The notes under the pieces are model-generated. The model searched no databases, was not told the DNA's origin, and saw only the letters and a list, made by a program, of their open reading frames with translations. A stretch of 64,000 bases of DNA, from contig NZ_JAMZEC010000001.1 in assembly GCF_024172185.1 (NCBI RefSeq), forward strand, positions 9,027,001-9,091,000, in the 5' to 3' direction. The first letter of the stretch is position 1. Each line of letters opens with the position of its first letter. Positions 8,046 to 16,484 of this stretch are shown in pieces. This DNA is from Nonomuraea roseoviolacea subsp. carminata (GTDB taxonomy: Bacteria; Actinomycetota; Actinomycetes; Streptosporangiales; Streptosporangiaceae). Position numbers and translations under genes: made by a program.

Positions 8046-9170
8046 GTGGCAATGTCGTTGAATCCGCGCCTGGTAAAAGAGAGCTTCTCCGTCATCGAGC
8101 CGGTGGCCGGCAAGGCGGCCGCCTACTTCTACGGCCGGTTGTTCGCCGAGAACCCGCACCTGCGCTGCATGTTCCCGCCGGGCATGGACATGCAGCGCGA
8201 CCGGCTCTTCAGCGCGCTGACCCGCATCGTGTGGAGTCTCGACAGCCCGGACAGCCTGGCCTCCTTCCTGGGCCAGCTCGGGCGCGACCACCGCAAGTAC
8301 GGCGTGCTCCCCGAGCACTACGGCGCGATCGGGCGGGCGCTGCTGGCCACCGTCCGCCGCTTCGCCGCCGACGTCTGGACCGACGAGATCGAGGCGGCCT
8401 GGGTGGCCGCCTACGACGCCGCGGCCGAGCTGATGATGCGGGCGGCCCAGGAGGACGCCGGGGTGTCGCCCGCCTGGTGGGTGGCGGAGGTGGTCGACCA
8501 CGAGCGCCGCACGCCCGACATCGCGGTGGTCACGGTGCGTCCCACCCAGCGCCTGCCGTTCACGGCCGGGCAGTACGTGACCGTGCAGACCGCGCGCTGG
8601 CCGCGCGTGTGGCGGCCGTTCTCCATCGCCAACGCGCCGCGGCCCGACAACACGCTGCGCCTGCACGTCCGCTCCGTGCCCGGCGGCTGGGTCTCGACCA
8701 CGCTCGCCCGCGACACCCGCATCGGCGACGCGATCATGCTGGGCCCGCCGATGGGCACGATGGCGCCGCCCGAGCAGGGCTGCCGTGACGTGCTGTGCGT
8801 GGCGGGCGGCACGGGGCTGGCGCCGCTGAAGGCGATCATCGAGCAGATCATCGCCTCCGGCCGCCGCCCCGGCATCCACCTGCTGTACGGCGCGCGGACC
8901 GCGGCCGAGCTGTACGACCTGCCGGACCTGCTCCGGATGGAGTCGGCGTTCCCGTGGCTGCGCGTGGTGCCCGTGGTGTCCGGCGACCCCTCCTACGACG
9001 GGATGCGCGGCCGGCTGCCGGAGGTGACGCAGCGCTTCCACTCGTGGGCCGAGCACGAGGTGTACGTGTGCGGGCCGGCGTCCATGGTCAGCGAGACGGT
9101 CCGCCGGCTGCAGGAGGACGGGGTGCCGCCGGCCCGCATCCACCGGGACGTCGCCCACGACGAGCGCTGA
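8046..9170 (+). CDS. flavohaemoprotein-like globin fused to FAD/NAD(P)H reductase
   Basis: The product is about 374 aa. Residues ~5-140 form a globin domain with the B-helix YFYGRLF, Phe in CMFPP at the CD corner and probable proximal His H82 in LGRDHRKYG. The rest is a ferredoxin-reductase-type module with FAD motif RPFSIANAP, NAD-ribose motif VAGGTGLAPLKA and C-terminal VYVCGPASMV. The architecture matches nitric oxide dioxygenases and related actinobacterial flavohaemoproteins, so NO or oxygen chemistry is inferred. The start is GTG 8046 or ATG 8052; a GGGGTGGGG stretch lies just upstream and does not settle which. Confidence 0.88.
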   Translation: MAMSLNPRLVKESFSVIEPVAGKAAAYFYGRLFAENPHLRCMFPPGMDMQRDRLFSALTRIVWSLDSPDSLASFLGQLGRDHRKYGVLPEHYGAIGRALLATVRRFAADVWTDEIEAAWVAAYDAAAELMMRAAQEDAGVSPAWWVAEVVDHERRTPDIAVVTVRPTQRLPFTAGQYVTVQTARWPRVWRPFSIANAPRPDNTLRLHVRSVPGGWVSTTLARDTRIGDAIMLGPPMGTMAPPEQGCRDVLCVAGGTGLAPLKAIIEQIIASGRRPGIHLLYGARTAAELYDLPDLLRMESAFPWLRVVPVVSGDPSYDGMRGRLPEVTQRFHSWAEHEVYVCGPASMVSETVRRLQEDGVPPARIHRDVAHDER

Positions 9171-9186
9171 CCACCGCGCGCACGGC

Positions 9187-9999
9187 TCAGGCCGTGGCGG
9201 CGGGACGGCCGAAGAACGCCGCGGTCTCCTCGTCGCCCGGCCAGAACGTCTCGATGGCCAGCTCCGACACCGTGACGTCCATCGGCGTGCCGAAGGTGGC
9301 GATCGTCGTGAACATGGACAGGATCCCGTCGCCGTGGCGGATGCGCAGCGGCAGCAGGATGTCGGCCGGGCCGGGCACGTGCGCCACGTTCAGCTCCACG
9401 CCGGGGTAGGTGTAGGAGGCCAGCTCGTCGTGCAGCTCGGCCAGCGCGCCGTGACCGGACGCCTCGGCCTGGCGGCGGAGCTGGTTCAGCAGGTACGCGC
9501 GGACCTCGGCGAGGTTGGCCAGCCGCCCGCCCATGGCGTCGGGGTGCAGCGACAGGCGCATCACGTTGACCGGCTCCTGGAGCAGCTCGGCGGGCACCCC
9601 CTCCATGAACATGCCGGCGGCGGCGTTGGCCGCGACCAGGTTCCAGCCGGCGTCCACGACCAGCGCCGGGTACGGCTCGTGCCCGGCGAGGATCCGGTCG
9701 AGGGCGCGGCGCACCGCGGCCATCTCGGGCGCCCGCACCTCCCGCTCGGGGAACACCGGCGCGAAGCCGGCCGCGATCAGCAGCCGGTTGCGGTGCCGCA
9801 GCGGCACATCCAGCTCCTCCGCGAGCTTCATCACCATCTCGCGGCTCGGCCGGGCCCGGCCGGTCTCCAGGAAACTGACGTGCCGTGCCGACACGTCCGC
9901 CTCGATGGCCAGGTCGAGCTGGCTCACCCGGCGCCGCTGGCGCCAGGCCCGCAGCAGGTCTCCGAAGGTCTCCTCGTGCTCTACGGCAAGTGCTCCCAT
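9187..9999 (-). CDS. XRE-family regulator with MmyB-like ligand domain
   Basis: The 270-aa protein has an N-terminal helix-turn-helix (FGDLLRAWRQRRRVSQLDLAIEADVSARHVSFLETGRARPS region, residues ~10-50). A ~180-residue C-terminal domain of the MmyB/PAS-like ligand-binding type follows (PALVVDAGWNLVAANAAAG, later ADILLPLRIRHGDG). These are common one-component regulators in actinobacteria, often sensing a fatty acid or similar ligand. It is convergent with the flavohaemoprotein gene, ending 17 nt from it. Its targets are unknown. Confidence 0.88.
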   Translation of the reverse strand: MGALAVEHEETFGDLLRAWRQRRRVSQLDLAIEADVSARHVSFLETGRARPSREMVMKLAEELDVPLRHRNRLLIAAGFAPVFPEREVRAPEMAAVRRALDRILAGHEPYPALVVDAGWNLVAANAAAGMFMEGVPAELLQEPVNVMRLSLHPDAMGGRLANLAEVRAYLLNQLRRQAEASGHGALAELHDELASYTYPGVELNVAHVPGPADILLPLRIRHGDGILSMFTTIATFGTPMDVTVSELAIETFWPGDEETAAFFGRPAATA

Positions 10000-10057
10000 G
10001 GCGCAAACGCTACGGCACCGCAGGGAAGGGCCGCGATGACGTGGGAGGTAAGGGCGG

Positions 10058-10462
10058 CTAGTACGACTGGAGCTCGATGAGGGTGCCCTCGGGGTCGCGC
10101 AGGTGGGCGGTGCGCAGGGTGGGCCCCCAGGCGGGACGGTCCTGGGGCGGCGCGACGAGCCGGGCCCCGTGGCCGGTCAGGCACGCGGCGGCGGCCTCGA
10201 CGTCGTCCACCCGCATGACGAGCATGGCCACGTCCTGGGCCACCGCGCTCTCCGGGAGGCCGGAGGTGCCGACGGCCGCGCTGACGGCGGCCCGGCCGAA
10301 CAGGACGAGCCCGGCCTGGCCGTCGACGTCCCAGTTGGCGTAGGTGGCCTCGGGGATGACCTTCACCGGCTCCACGCCGTGCAGGTCGCGCATGACGGCC
10401 TGGTAGAAGGCCACCGCGGCGGCGAAGTCCCGGACGAGCAGGCGGGGGTAGAGGGCGTCCAT
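10058..10462 (-). CDS. VOC (glyoxalase/bleomycin-resistance) family protein
   Basis: The 134-aa product begins MDALYPRLLVRDFAAAVAFYQ, the first strand and helix of a VOC module. It ends HLRDPEGTLIELQSY, where a metal-ligand Glu is usual. It is one subunit of a dimeric metalloenzyme or binding protein; the substrate is unknown. It diverges from marR over 58 bp holding a palindromic operator, so it is the likely target of that regulator. An AGGAG ribosome site precedes the ATG at 10462. Confidence 0.85.
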   Translation of the reverse strand: MDALYPRLLVRDFAAAVAFYQAVMRDLHGVEPVKVIPEATYANWDVDGQAGLVLFGRAAVSAAVGTSGLPESAVAQDVAMLVMRVDDVEAAAACLTGHGARLVAPPQDRPAWGPTLRTAHLRDPEGTLIELQSY

Positions 10463-10477
10463 GATGCTCCTGAATAG

Positions 10478-10512
10478 TTGGTGTTCACCAATGATTGGTG
10501 GAACCCTACACT
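10478..10512. promoter_or_regulatory. MarR-type palindromic operator overlapping the marR promoter
   Basis: CACCAATGATTGGTG (10486-10500) is a perfect palindrome with 7-nt arms and one central base, and an extra TTGGTG half-site lies at 10478-10483. A promoter-like pair TTCACC (10484-10489), 17-bp gap, TACACT (10507-10512) overlaps it. TACACT lies 8 nt before the marR ATG, so transcripts would be leaderless or nearly so. The position fits autoregulation of marR and control of the divergent VOC gene. Confidence 0.6.
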
Positions 10513-10520
10513 AGGGAGCC

Positions 10521-10976
10521 ATGGAGCCGCCGCAGACCCTGCTCGGGATCACGACGTTCGTGCTGCACAAGGTCGCGGTCGCCGCCCGGCGCGCCATGGC
10601 CGCGCGGCTGGCCGAGGAGACCGGGCTCAGCCTGTGGCGGTTCGCGGTGCTGGCGGCGCTCGCCGACCACGGGCCGGCGGCGCAGCGCGAGCTCGGCGAC
10701 CGGCTCGGGCTCGACCCGAGCGACATGGCGCGGCTGATGGACGGCCTGGTCGAGGACGGGCTGGCCGTGCGCGAGCGCGACCCGGGCGACCGGCGGCGCT
10801 ACCGCGCCTCGCTCAGCGACGCCGGCCGGGAGGCGCTCGGCCGGGGCAGGGCCGTGGCCGCGGCCGTGGAGGAGCACACGCTGGCCCCGCTCACGGCCGC
10901 CGAACGGGCCATGCTGCACGACCTGGCCGCCCGGGTCCTGCACGCCGAACACCCCGCCGGGCCTGATCCGGCCTGA
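10521..10976 (+). CDS. MarR-family transcriptional regulator
   Basis: The 151-aa winged-helix repressor has recognition region HGPAAQRELGDRLGLDPSDM and wing VRERDPGDRRRYRASLSDAG with the family's DxRxxR-type basic wing. Flanking helices form the dimer interface. It ends 8 nt before the convergent P450 gene. It likely binds the palindrome at 10486-10500 and represses itself and the VOC gene; the inducing ligand is unknown. Confidence 0.9.
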   Translation: MEPPQTLLGITTFVLHKVAVAARRAMAARLAEETGLSLWRFAVLAALADHGPAAQRELGDRLGLDPSDMARLMDGLVEDGLAVRERDPGDRRRYRASLSDAGREALGRGRAVAAAVEEHTLAPLTAAERAMLHDLAARVLHAEHPAGPDPA

Positions 10977-10984
10977 TCAGAACG

Positions 10985-12214
10985 TCACGGGGCCGCCGGG
11001 TTGACCGCGTCGAAGTCGACGAGCAGGTGCCGGGGGCCGCGCAGCGTGGCGCTGGGCCGGTAGGGCGGCGGGTCCTCCACCAGGCGCGGGTTCACCAGCC
11101 GGTTCACCAGCTGCTGCAGGACGATCTGCCCCTCCAGCCGGGCCAGCGCCGCGCCGAAGCAGTAGTGGATCCCACCGCCGAAGCCCAGGTGCTCGCTGTA
11201 GCGGCGGTCCGGGTCGAAGGTGTCCGGGTGGCTCACGTGCGCCGGGTCCCGGCTGCCCGAGGCGAGGACGAGGACGACCGGCGCGCCCGCCGGGATCGTC
11301 GTCCCGGCGATCGGGATGTCGGCCAGCGCCACCCGCGACGACAGGAAGTGGACCGGCGGCTCGTAGCGCAGCAGCTCCTCCACCGTGGTGACGATCAGGT
11401 CCGGCTCGGCGCGCAGCCGCTTCAGCAGCTCGGGGTGGCGCAGCAGCGTGAGCATGCCGTTGGTGATGAGGTTGACCGTGGTCTCGTGGCCGGCGATGAG
11501 CAGCAGGGCGGACGTGGCGATCACCTCGACCGGGGACATCCTGCCCTCCGGCCCCTCGTAGGTGACCAGCCCGGACAGCAGGTCGTCGCCCGGCGCGTCC
11601 CTGCGCGCCACGGCGAGGTCGGCGAGGTAGGTCTGGAGCTTGGAGACCGCCTCGGCCCGCGCCTGCTCGCGCTCGGCCCGGTCCTCCTCGCCGGGGCCGA
11701 GCGACTCGACGACCGCGTCGGCCCAGGCGTGGAAGCGCGGCTCGTCCTCCCGGGGCACGCCGAGCAGCCGGCAGATCACCGTGACGGGCAGCGGGTAGGC
11801 GACCTCGTCCACCAGGTCGGCGCGGGTCTTCCCGGCCAGGCCGTCGACGAGCTCGGTCGTGATCGCCAGCATCTCGGGGCGCAGCGCCTCGACGACGCCG
11901 GGGCTGTGCGGCGGCCCGAAGTGGCGCACTGTCAGCCGCCGCAGCCGGTCGTGCTCGGGCGGGTCGGTGGTGATGAACGAGACCCCGCCCATCCCCTCGC
12001 CCATGTCCCCCTCGGGCCGGTGGGCGAGGTTGCGGCGGTCGGAGCTGATCCGCGGGTCGTGCAGCAGCTCCACGATCTCCCGGTACGTGCTGACGACCCA
12101 GGTGCCGTCCTCGCGCCGGAAGACCGGGGTCTCGCGCAGCTCGGCGTACAGCGGGTACGGGTCGGCGCGGGCGGCGGGGTCGAGGATCTGCCGGAAGACG
12201 TCATCGGGTGCCAT
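10985..12214 (-). CDS. cytochrome P450
   Basis: The 409-aa soluble bacterial P450 has oxygen-binding I-helix motif AGHETT (241-246), the ExxR salt bridge E280-R283 and the haem loop FGGGIHYCFG with axial ligand C352. All diagnostic residues are intact. Electrons almost certainly come from the ferredoxin-reductase fusion encoded 75 nt upstream on the same strand. An AGGAGG ribosome site precedes the ATG. The substrate cannot be read from sequence; no biosynthetic cluster surrounds it. Confidence 0.95.
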   Translation of the reverse strand: MAPDDVFRQILDPAARADPYPLYAELRETPVFRREDGTWVVSTYREIVELLHDPRISSDRRNLAHRPEGDMGEGMGGVSFITTDPPEHDRLRRLTVRHFGPPHSPGVVEALRPEMLAITTELVDGLAGKTRADLVDEVAYPLPVTVICRLLGVPREDEPRFHAWADAVVESLGPGEEDRAEREQARAEAVSKLQTYLADLAVARRDAPGDDLLSGLVTYEGPEGRMSPVEVIATSALLLIAGHETTVNLITNGMLTLLRHPELLKRLRAEPDLIVTTVEELLRYEPPVHFLSSRVALADIPIAGTTIPAGAPVVLVLASGSRDPAHVSHPDTFDPDRRYSEHLGFGGGIHYCFGAALARLEGQIVLQQLVNRLVNPRLVEDPPPYRPSATLRGPRHLLVDFDAVNPAAP

Positions 12215-12289
12215 GGCGGTCCCTCCTGGGCCTGTGGTGGCGTGCGGTCGTGGGCGTACGGGGCCCGGCTGTGTGGGGCGCGGACCCGG

Positions 12290-13894
12290 TCACGGCTCGC
12301 CGTACAGGAGCGAGGCGCTGCGCTCGGCCGGGTCGTGGCCGGTCACCACGACGGTGGCGCCCTCGCCGGCGAGGGCGCGCTCGGGCACCTCCGCCGGCAC
12401 GGGACCCGAGTCCCGCCGCATGTCCACGTGCCGGAAGTCCGGGGGGAACGGCGCGGCCCGCTCGATGAGCCGCTGGTAGAACTCCAGCCAGATCGCCTGG
12501 TCGAAGGTGACCGCGGCGGTGATGCGGCCCTTGTAGCCGTACACGGCGACGAAGCGGCGCTCAGCCACCGACCCCTGCGTGACGACGAGCTGGTCGGCGA
12601 GCGTGGGCACGCCCACGGACTTGATGTTGACGCCGAACTGGCTGGACCAGAACACCGGCAGCGACAGGTGCGGCCAGCGGTGGGCCTGGTCGCTGACCAT
12701 GTTGTGGGCGGCCACCTCGGCCTGGGCGACGGCGTTGCCCCAGTGCTCCAGCGCCATGAACTGGTAGTGGAAGACCGGGTGCGGGAAGCGGGCGATGTCG
12801 CCGGCCACGAACACGTCGTCGGTGACCAGGCCGTTGACGTCCACGGCGCGGCACCCGGCGTCGCAGGCCACCCCCCACGGGCCGGCGGCGAGCCCGGAGC
12901 CGCGCAGCCACTCGACGTTGCGCACGGCGCCGAGCGCGACCACCGCCACCTGGGCCTCGACCGTGCTCCCGTCGGACAGGCGGGCCCGGCGCAGCCGCCC
13001 GGCGTCGCCCTCCAGGGAGGTGACGGTCACGCCGCAGCGCAGGTCCACGCCGTGCTCGCGCTGGATGTCCCCGGCGATCCGGCCGATGACGCCGCCCAGG
13101 GCGCCGACGAGCGGGGCGGGGCCACGCTCGACGAGCGTCACGGGCAGGCCCAGCTCCCGGCAGGCCGAGGCCACCTCCGATCCGGTGAACCCGCCGCCGA
13201 TGACGAGCACCCGGTCCGGCCCCGCGGCCAGCGCCTCGCGCAGGCCGGTGGCGTCCTCCAGCGTGCGCAGCACGTGGACGCCCTCCAGGGCCGCCTCGGC
13301 CTCGTGCGGCCAGGGACGCGCGCGGGTGCCCGTCGCGATCAGCACCCGGTCGAAGGTCACCTCGCGGCCGTCGGCCAGGCGTACGGACTTGGCGGCCAGG
13401 TCCAGGCCGGTGGCCGGGTTGCCGGGGACCCACTCCGCCTCGACCTCGCGCAGGCGGGGCAGCCGGGCGTGCTCGGCCGGCACGCGGCGGGTGAGGATCT
13501 GCTTGGACAGCGGCGGCCGGTCGTACGGCTCGTGCGTCTCCTCGCCGATCACGGTCAGCCGGCCGGTGAACCCCTCGCGGCGCAGCACCCCGGCGGCCCG
13601 CCCGCCGGCCAGCGAGCCGCCGACGATGACGATGTGCCCGTCGCGGACGATCCCGCCGGAGCCGTCGCCGAGCCGCCTGACCGGCGCCGTCCAGTGCCGC
13701 ATCGTGTTGCGGTCGACGTGCAGCGCCTGCACCGGGCAGGCCGCGGCGGCGCGCAGGACGTGCTCGCGCTGCGCGTCGTCGGGCTCGGGGTCGTAGGCCA
13801 CGGCCTCGTCGCCGTGCATCGTGAAGACCTCCGGCGCCAGGTAGGCGCACTGGCCGTACCCCTGGCAGCGCGTGAGATCGATGACCACCCTCAC
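12290..13894 (-). CDS. [3Fe-4S] ferredoxin fused to FAD-dependent ferredoxin reductase
   Basis: The 534-aa fusion starts at the GTG at 13894 (VRVVIDLTRC). Residues ~1-65 are a small ferredoxin with Cys pattern C-QGYGQ-C ... AACPVQAL, three cluster Cys with Tyr where a fourth ligand would sit, as in P450-partner [3Fe-4S] ferredoxins. From ~residue 85 comes a reductase with FAD-binding VIVGGSLAGGRAA and NAD-binding VLVIGGGFTGSEVA. A second FAD site follows in DVFVAGDIARFP and a reductase C-terminal domain closes the protein. It is adjacent to and cotranscribed with the P450, giving a complete NAD(P)H-to-haem chain in two polypeptides. Confidence 0.9.
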   Translation of the reverse strand: MRVVIDLTRCQGYGQCAYLAPEVFTMHGDEAVAYDPEPDDAQREHVLRAAAACPVQALHVDRNTMRHWTAPVRRLGDGSGGIVRDGHIVIVGGSLAGGRAAGVLRREGFTGRLTVIGEETHEPYDRPPLSKQILTRRVPAEHARLPRLREVEAEWVPGNPATGLDLAAKSVRLADGREVTFDRVLIATGTRARPWPHEAEAALEGVHVLRTLEDATGLREALAAGPDRVLVIGGGFTGSEVASACRELGLPVTLVERGPAPLVGALGGVIGRIAGDIQREHGVDLRCGVTVTSLEGDAGRLRRARLSDGSTVEAQVAVVALGAVRNVEWLRGSGLAAGPWGVACDAGCRAVDVNGLVTDDVFVAGDIARFPHPVFHYQFMALEHWGNAVAQAEVAAHNMVSDQAHRWPHLSLPVFWSSQFGVNIKSVGVPTLADQLVVTQGSVAERRFVAVYGYKGRITAAVTFDQAIWLEFYQRLIERAAPFPPDFRHVDMRRDSGPVPAEVPERALAGEGATVVVTGHDPAERSASLLYGEP

Positions 13895-14162
13895 GGGACA
13901 CCCCCTGTCGCCCGGCGCCCCGGGTCTCCCCCGCCGGGCACGCCTCACCGGCCAGGGACCTACCCCGCGCGCGTCGCGGCGTAGCGCGCGCCCGCTGCCG
14001 GGTTGCGCAAAGCCGCAGCTCACCACGCACCCGGCCGACGCGCTGTCACGACGCGAGCACGGTCCGGCCGCGAATCCCCCACGGTCCGGCGGCTCCCGCG
14101 GGGGCGTGGCACGATGGCCCGAAGAGGCACGGGAGCGATGGCAGCGGCGATGGGAGTCTGCT

Positions 14163-15242
14163 ATGAGTGACGCGATGCTCGCGATCGGCACCCGCAAGGG
14201 GCTGTTCCTGGCCCGCTCGGCGGACGGGGGCCCGTTCGAGGTGGAGCCGATCCGCTTCTCCACCGTCGGGGTCCCGTCGGTGGCGATCGACACGCGCGGC
14301 CCCTCCCCGCGGCTGCTGGCCGGCATCGAGTACGGCCACTTCGGCCCGTCGGTGATGTACTCCGACGACCTCGGCGAGACCTGGCGGGAGGCGTCCCGGC
14401 CGCCGATCGCGTTCCCGGACAAGACCGGCGCGACGCTGACCCGCGTGTGGCAGCTCCTGCCGTCGCCGTCGGAGCCCGGCGTGGTGTGGGCCGGCGCGGA
14501 GCCGGCCGCGCTGTTCCGCTCGGAGGACGGCGGCGTCACCTACGAGCTGGTGGAGGGCCTGTGGGAGCACCCGCACCGGCCGCGCTGGCAGCCGGGCGGC
14601 GGCGGGCTGTGCCTGCACACGATCGTCGCGCACCCCGACGACCCGCGGGTGATGGGCGTGGCCGTGTCGGCGGCCGGGTTCTACCGCACCTCCGACGGCG
14701 GTGTGTCGTGGGAGGCGGCCAACCAGGGCATCCGGGCGCCGTTCATGCCGGAGGGGCAGCAGTATCCCGAGTTCGGCCAGTGCGTGCACAAGGTGGCGCT
14801 GCACCCGTCGCGGCCCGACCGGCTGTTCCTGCAGCACCACTTCGGCGTCTACCGCAGCGACGACTTCGGCGGCTCGTGGGAGGGGATCGGCGGGTCGCTG
14901 CCGTCCGACTTCGGGTTCCCCGTCGCGGTCGACCCCGGCCGTCCCGACACGGTGTACGTGCTGCCGCTCCAGGCCGACGTCGACCGCACCCCGGTGGAGC
15001 ACCGCCTGCGGGTCTACCGCTCCGACGACGCGGGCGGCACGTGGCGGCCGTTCGACCACGGCCTGCCCGAGCCGCCGGTGCACGTCACGGTGCTGCGCGA
15101 CGCGATGACCGCCTCGGAGGCGGGCGTGTTCTTCGGCACCCGCGACGGCGAGGTGTACGCCTCGGCCGACGGCGGCGAGAGCTGGAGCGTGGTGGCCCGG
15201 CACCTGCCGGACGTCCTGACGGTCCGCGCGGCGGTGCTGTAG
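14163..15242 (+). CDS. BNR/YVTN-repeat beta-propeller protein (sialidase-like fold)
   Basis: The 359-aa protein has recurring Asp-box-like repeats: YSDDLGETWREA, FRSEDGGVTYEL, YRTSDGGVSWEAA, YRSDDFGGSWEGI, YRSDDAGGTWRPF and YASADGGESWSVV. They are spaced ~50-60 residues apart, giving six or seven propeller blades. No signal peptide is seen, so it is probably cytoplasmic. Annotation as a glycosyl hydrolase is common for such proteins, but I see no sialidase active-site signature. It is followed after 3 nt by a MoaD-like gene, and the pair is probably functional together. Confidence 0.82.
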   Translation: MSDAMLAIGTRKGLFLARSADGGPFEVEPIRFSTVGVPSVAIDTRGPSPRLLAGIEYGHFGPSVMYSDDLGETWREASRPPIAFPDKTGATLTRVWQLLPSPSEPGVVWAGAEPAALFRSEDGGVTYELVEGLWEHPHRPRWQPGGGGLCLHTIVAHPDDPRVMGVAVSAAGFYRTSDGGVSWEAANQGIRAPFMPEGQQYPEFGQCVHKVALHPSRPDRLFLQHHFGVYRSDDFGGSWEGIGGSLPSDFGFPVAVDPGRPDTVYVLPLQADVDRTPVEHRLRVYRSDDAGGTWRPFDHGLPEPPVHVTVLRDAMTASEAGVFFGTRDGEVYASADGGESWSVVARHLPDVLTVRAAVL

Positions 15243-15245
15243 GAC

Positions 15246-15566
15246 ATGGCTGCCCGGCGGGCCAGACCCGTGACCATGGTCGTGTTCGTGCTGCCCAGCT
15301 CGCTGCGGCGCTGGGTGAGCGGCAGGAGCGAGGTGAAGGTGTTCGCGGTCGCGCCGGACACCGACGCCTCGCCCACGCTGGGGTCGGCGCTCGACACGCT
15401 GCGCCGTACGCACCCGCTGCTGGAGGAGCGGCTGCGCGACGACTACGGGCGGATCCGCCGCCACATCAGCATGTTCGTCTCCGGGGAGAACGCGCTGGGC
15501 CTCGGCGGCCTCGACTGCGCGCTGCCGCCGGGCGCCGAGGTGTACGTGATGCCGAGCCTGGCCTGA
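15246..15566 (+). CDS. MoaD/ThiS-like ubiquitin-fold protein without C-terminal Gly-Gly
   Basis: The 106-aa product has the beta-grasp pattern of MoaD/ThiS proteins: VVFVLPSSLRRW as strand 1, an ALDTLRRTHPLLEERL helix, RRHISMFVSGENALGLGGLD, and the closing AEVYVMPSLA. Sulfur carriers need a terminal Gly-Gly; this one stops at PSLA with a clean TGA and no GG in the following bases. It may be a non-conjugating family member that works with the propeller protein encoded just upstream. The start is the ATG 3 nt after that gene's stop. Confidence 0.75.
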   Translation: MAARRARPVTMVVFVLPSSLRRWVSGRSEVKVFAVAPDTDASPTLGSALDTLRRTHPLLEERLRDDYGRIRRHISMFVSGENALGLGGLDCALPPGAEVYVMPSLA

Positions 15567-15585
15567 CCCCCGCCGGGCCGGACCG

Positions 15586-16368
15586 TCAGACCTTGCGCCA
15601 GCCGGGGACCCACGCGCCGTCCTCGACGACGTAGTCGCCGAACAGCGCCGGGGCCTCCTTCAGCATGAGCTCCCCGATGCGCTGGAACAGCAGCCGGATC
15701 TCCTCCTCCGCGCCAACCGCGGTGCGGGCCTCGATCGTGTGGCGCAGGGTGCGGACGTTGGCCGTCCAGACCAGGCCGGTGGCCAGGCCCTCGGGGGCGA
15801 AGCGGCGCATGAACGAGGTGCGGTGCTTCTTCTCGGAGAACGGCTTGCCCTCCTCGTCCAGCTCGAAGTGATCGGCCATCCAGACCTGGAAACGCTCCAG
15901 CTCCTCCAGCACGGCCGTGGCCCGCTCCATCAGCTCGGAGTCCTCGCGGGCCCAGTCGGGGAACCAGAACGGCAGCTCGTCGAGGCGGACGAAGCGCAGC
16001 GACTCCTGGGAGATGGCCACGCCGGGCCGGTGGCGGACCAGCTCGTGGGTGAGGACGCGGCTGACGTTGTGCAGCACGAAGCTGAAGCTGACGTGCTCCA
16101 GGACGGAGCCGTGGGCGCTGGCCAGGATGTTGCGGAGGTACTCGTCCTGGTTCTCGCGGATGCGGACGACGTTGGGGTTGAGCCCGGGCTCGAACGAGCG
16201 GTAGCAGAGCCGGCCGGCGAACTCGGCGAGGTTCTGCGCGTCCAGCTCGCCCCGGTCCAGCCGCTCCAGCCACCGCTCGCCGCCGATCTCGCCCAGGTAG
16301 CGGGCCAGCTCGTCGTAGTCGAGCTGCGGACGGGCGACGATGAAGACCTCGGGTTCGACGGTGCGCAT
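15586..16368 (-). CDS. thyX: flavin-dependent thymidylate synthase ThyX
   Basis: This enzyme makes dTMP from dUMP with methylene-tetrahydrofolate, using FAD and NADPH. The 260-aa product has the conserved LEHVSFSF segment (90-97) and the substrate/FAD loop RHRPGVAISQESLR (112-125). Textbook ThyX has RHRxxSxNExSxR; here the loop is one residue longer and the spacing to the SxR end shifts, a variant worth noting. The C-terminal half contains TANVRTLRHTIEART, also family-typical. It stands alone, 20 nt from the convergent MoaD-like gene. Confidence 0.92.
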   Translation of the reverse strand: MRTVEPEVFIVARPQLDYDELARYLGEIGGERWLERLDRGELDAQNLAEFAGRLCYRSFEPGLNPNVVRIRENQDEYLRNILASAHGSVLEHVSFSFVLHNVSRVLTHELVRHRPGVAISQESLRFVRLDELPFWFPDWAREDSELMERATAVLEELERFQVWMADHFELDEEGKPFSEKKHRTSFMRRFAPEGLATGLVWTANVRTLRHTIEARTAVGAEEEIRLLFQRIGELMLKEAPALFGDYVVEDGAWVPGWRKV

Positions 16369-16484
16369 GGCGAGCCCCCGCTCGGTTCAGGAGATGTGAC
16401 GGCCCAAGCAAACCAGGTCGGGGGGCCTTGCGCGAACTCCGGGGGTGGCCCGGCGGCCGTCGGCCCGGCGGAGGGAGCCCGAGG

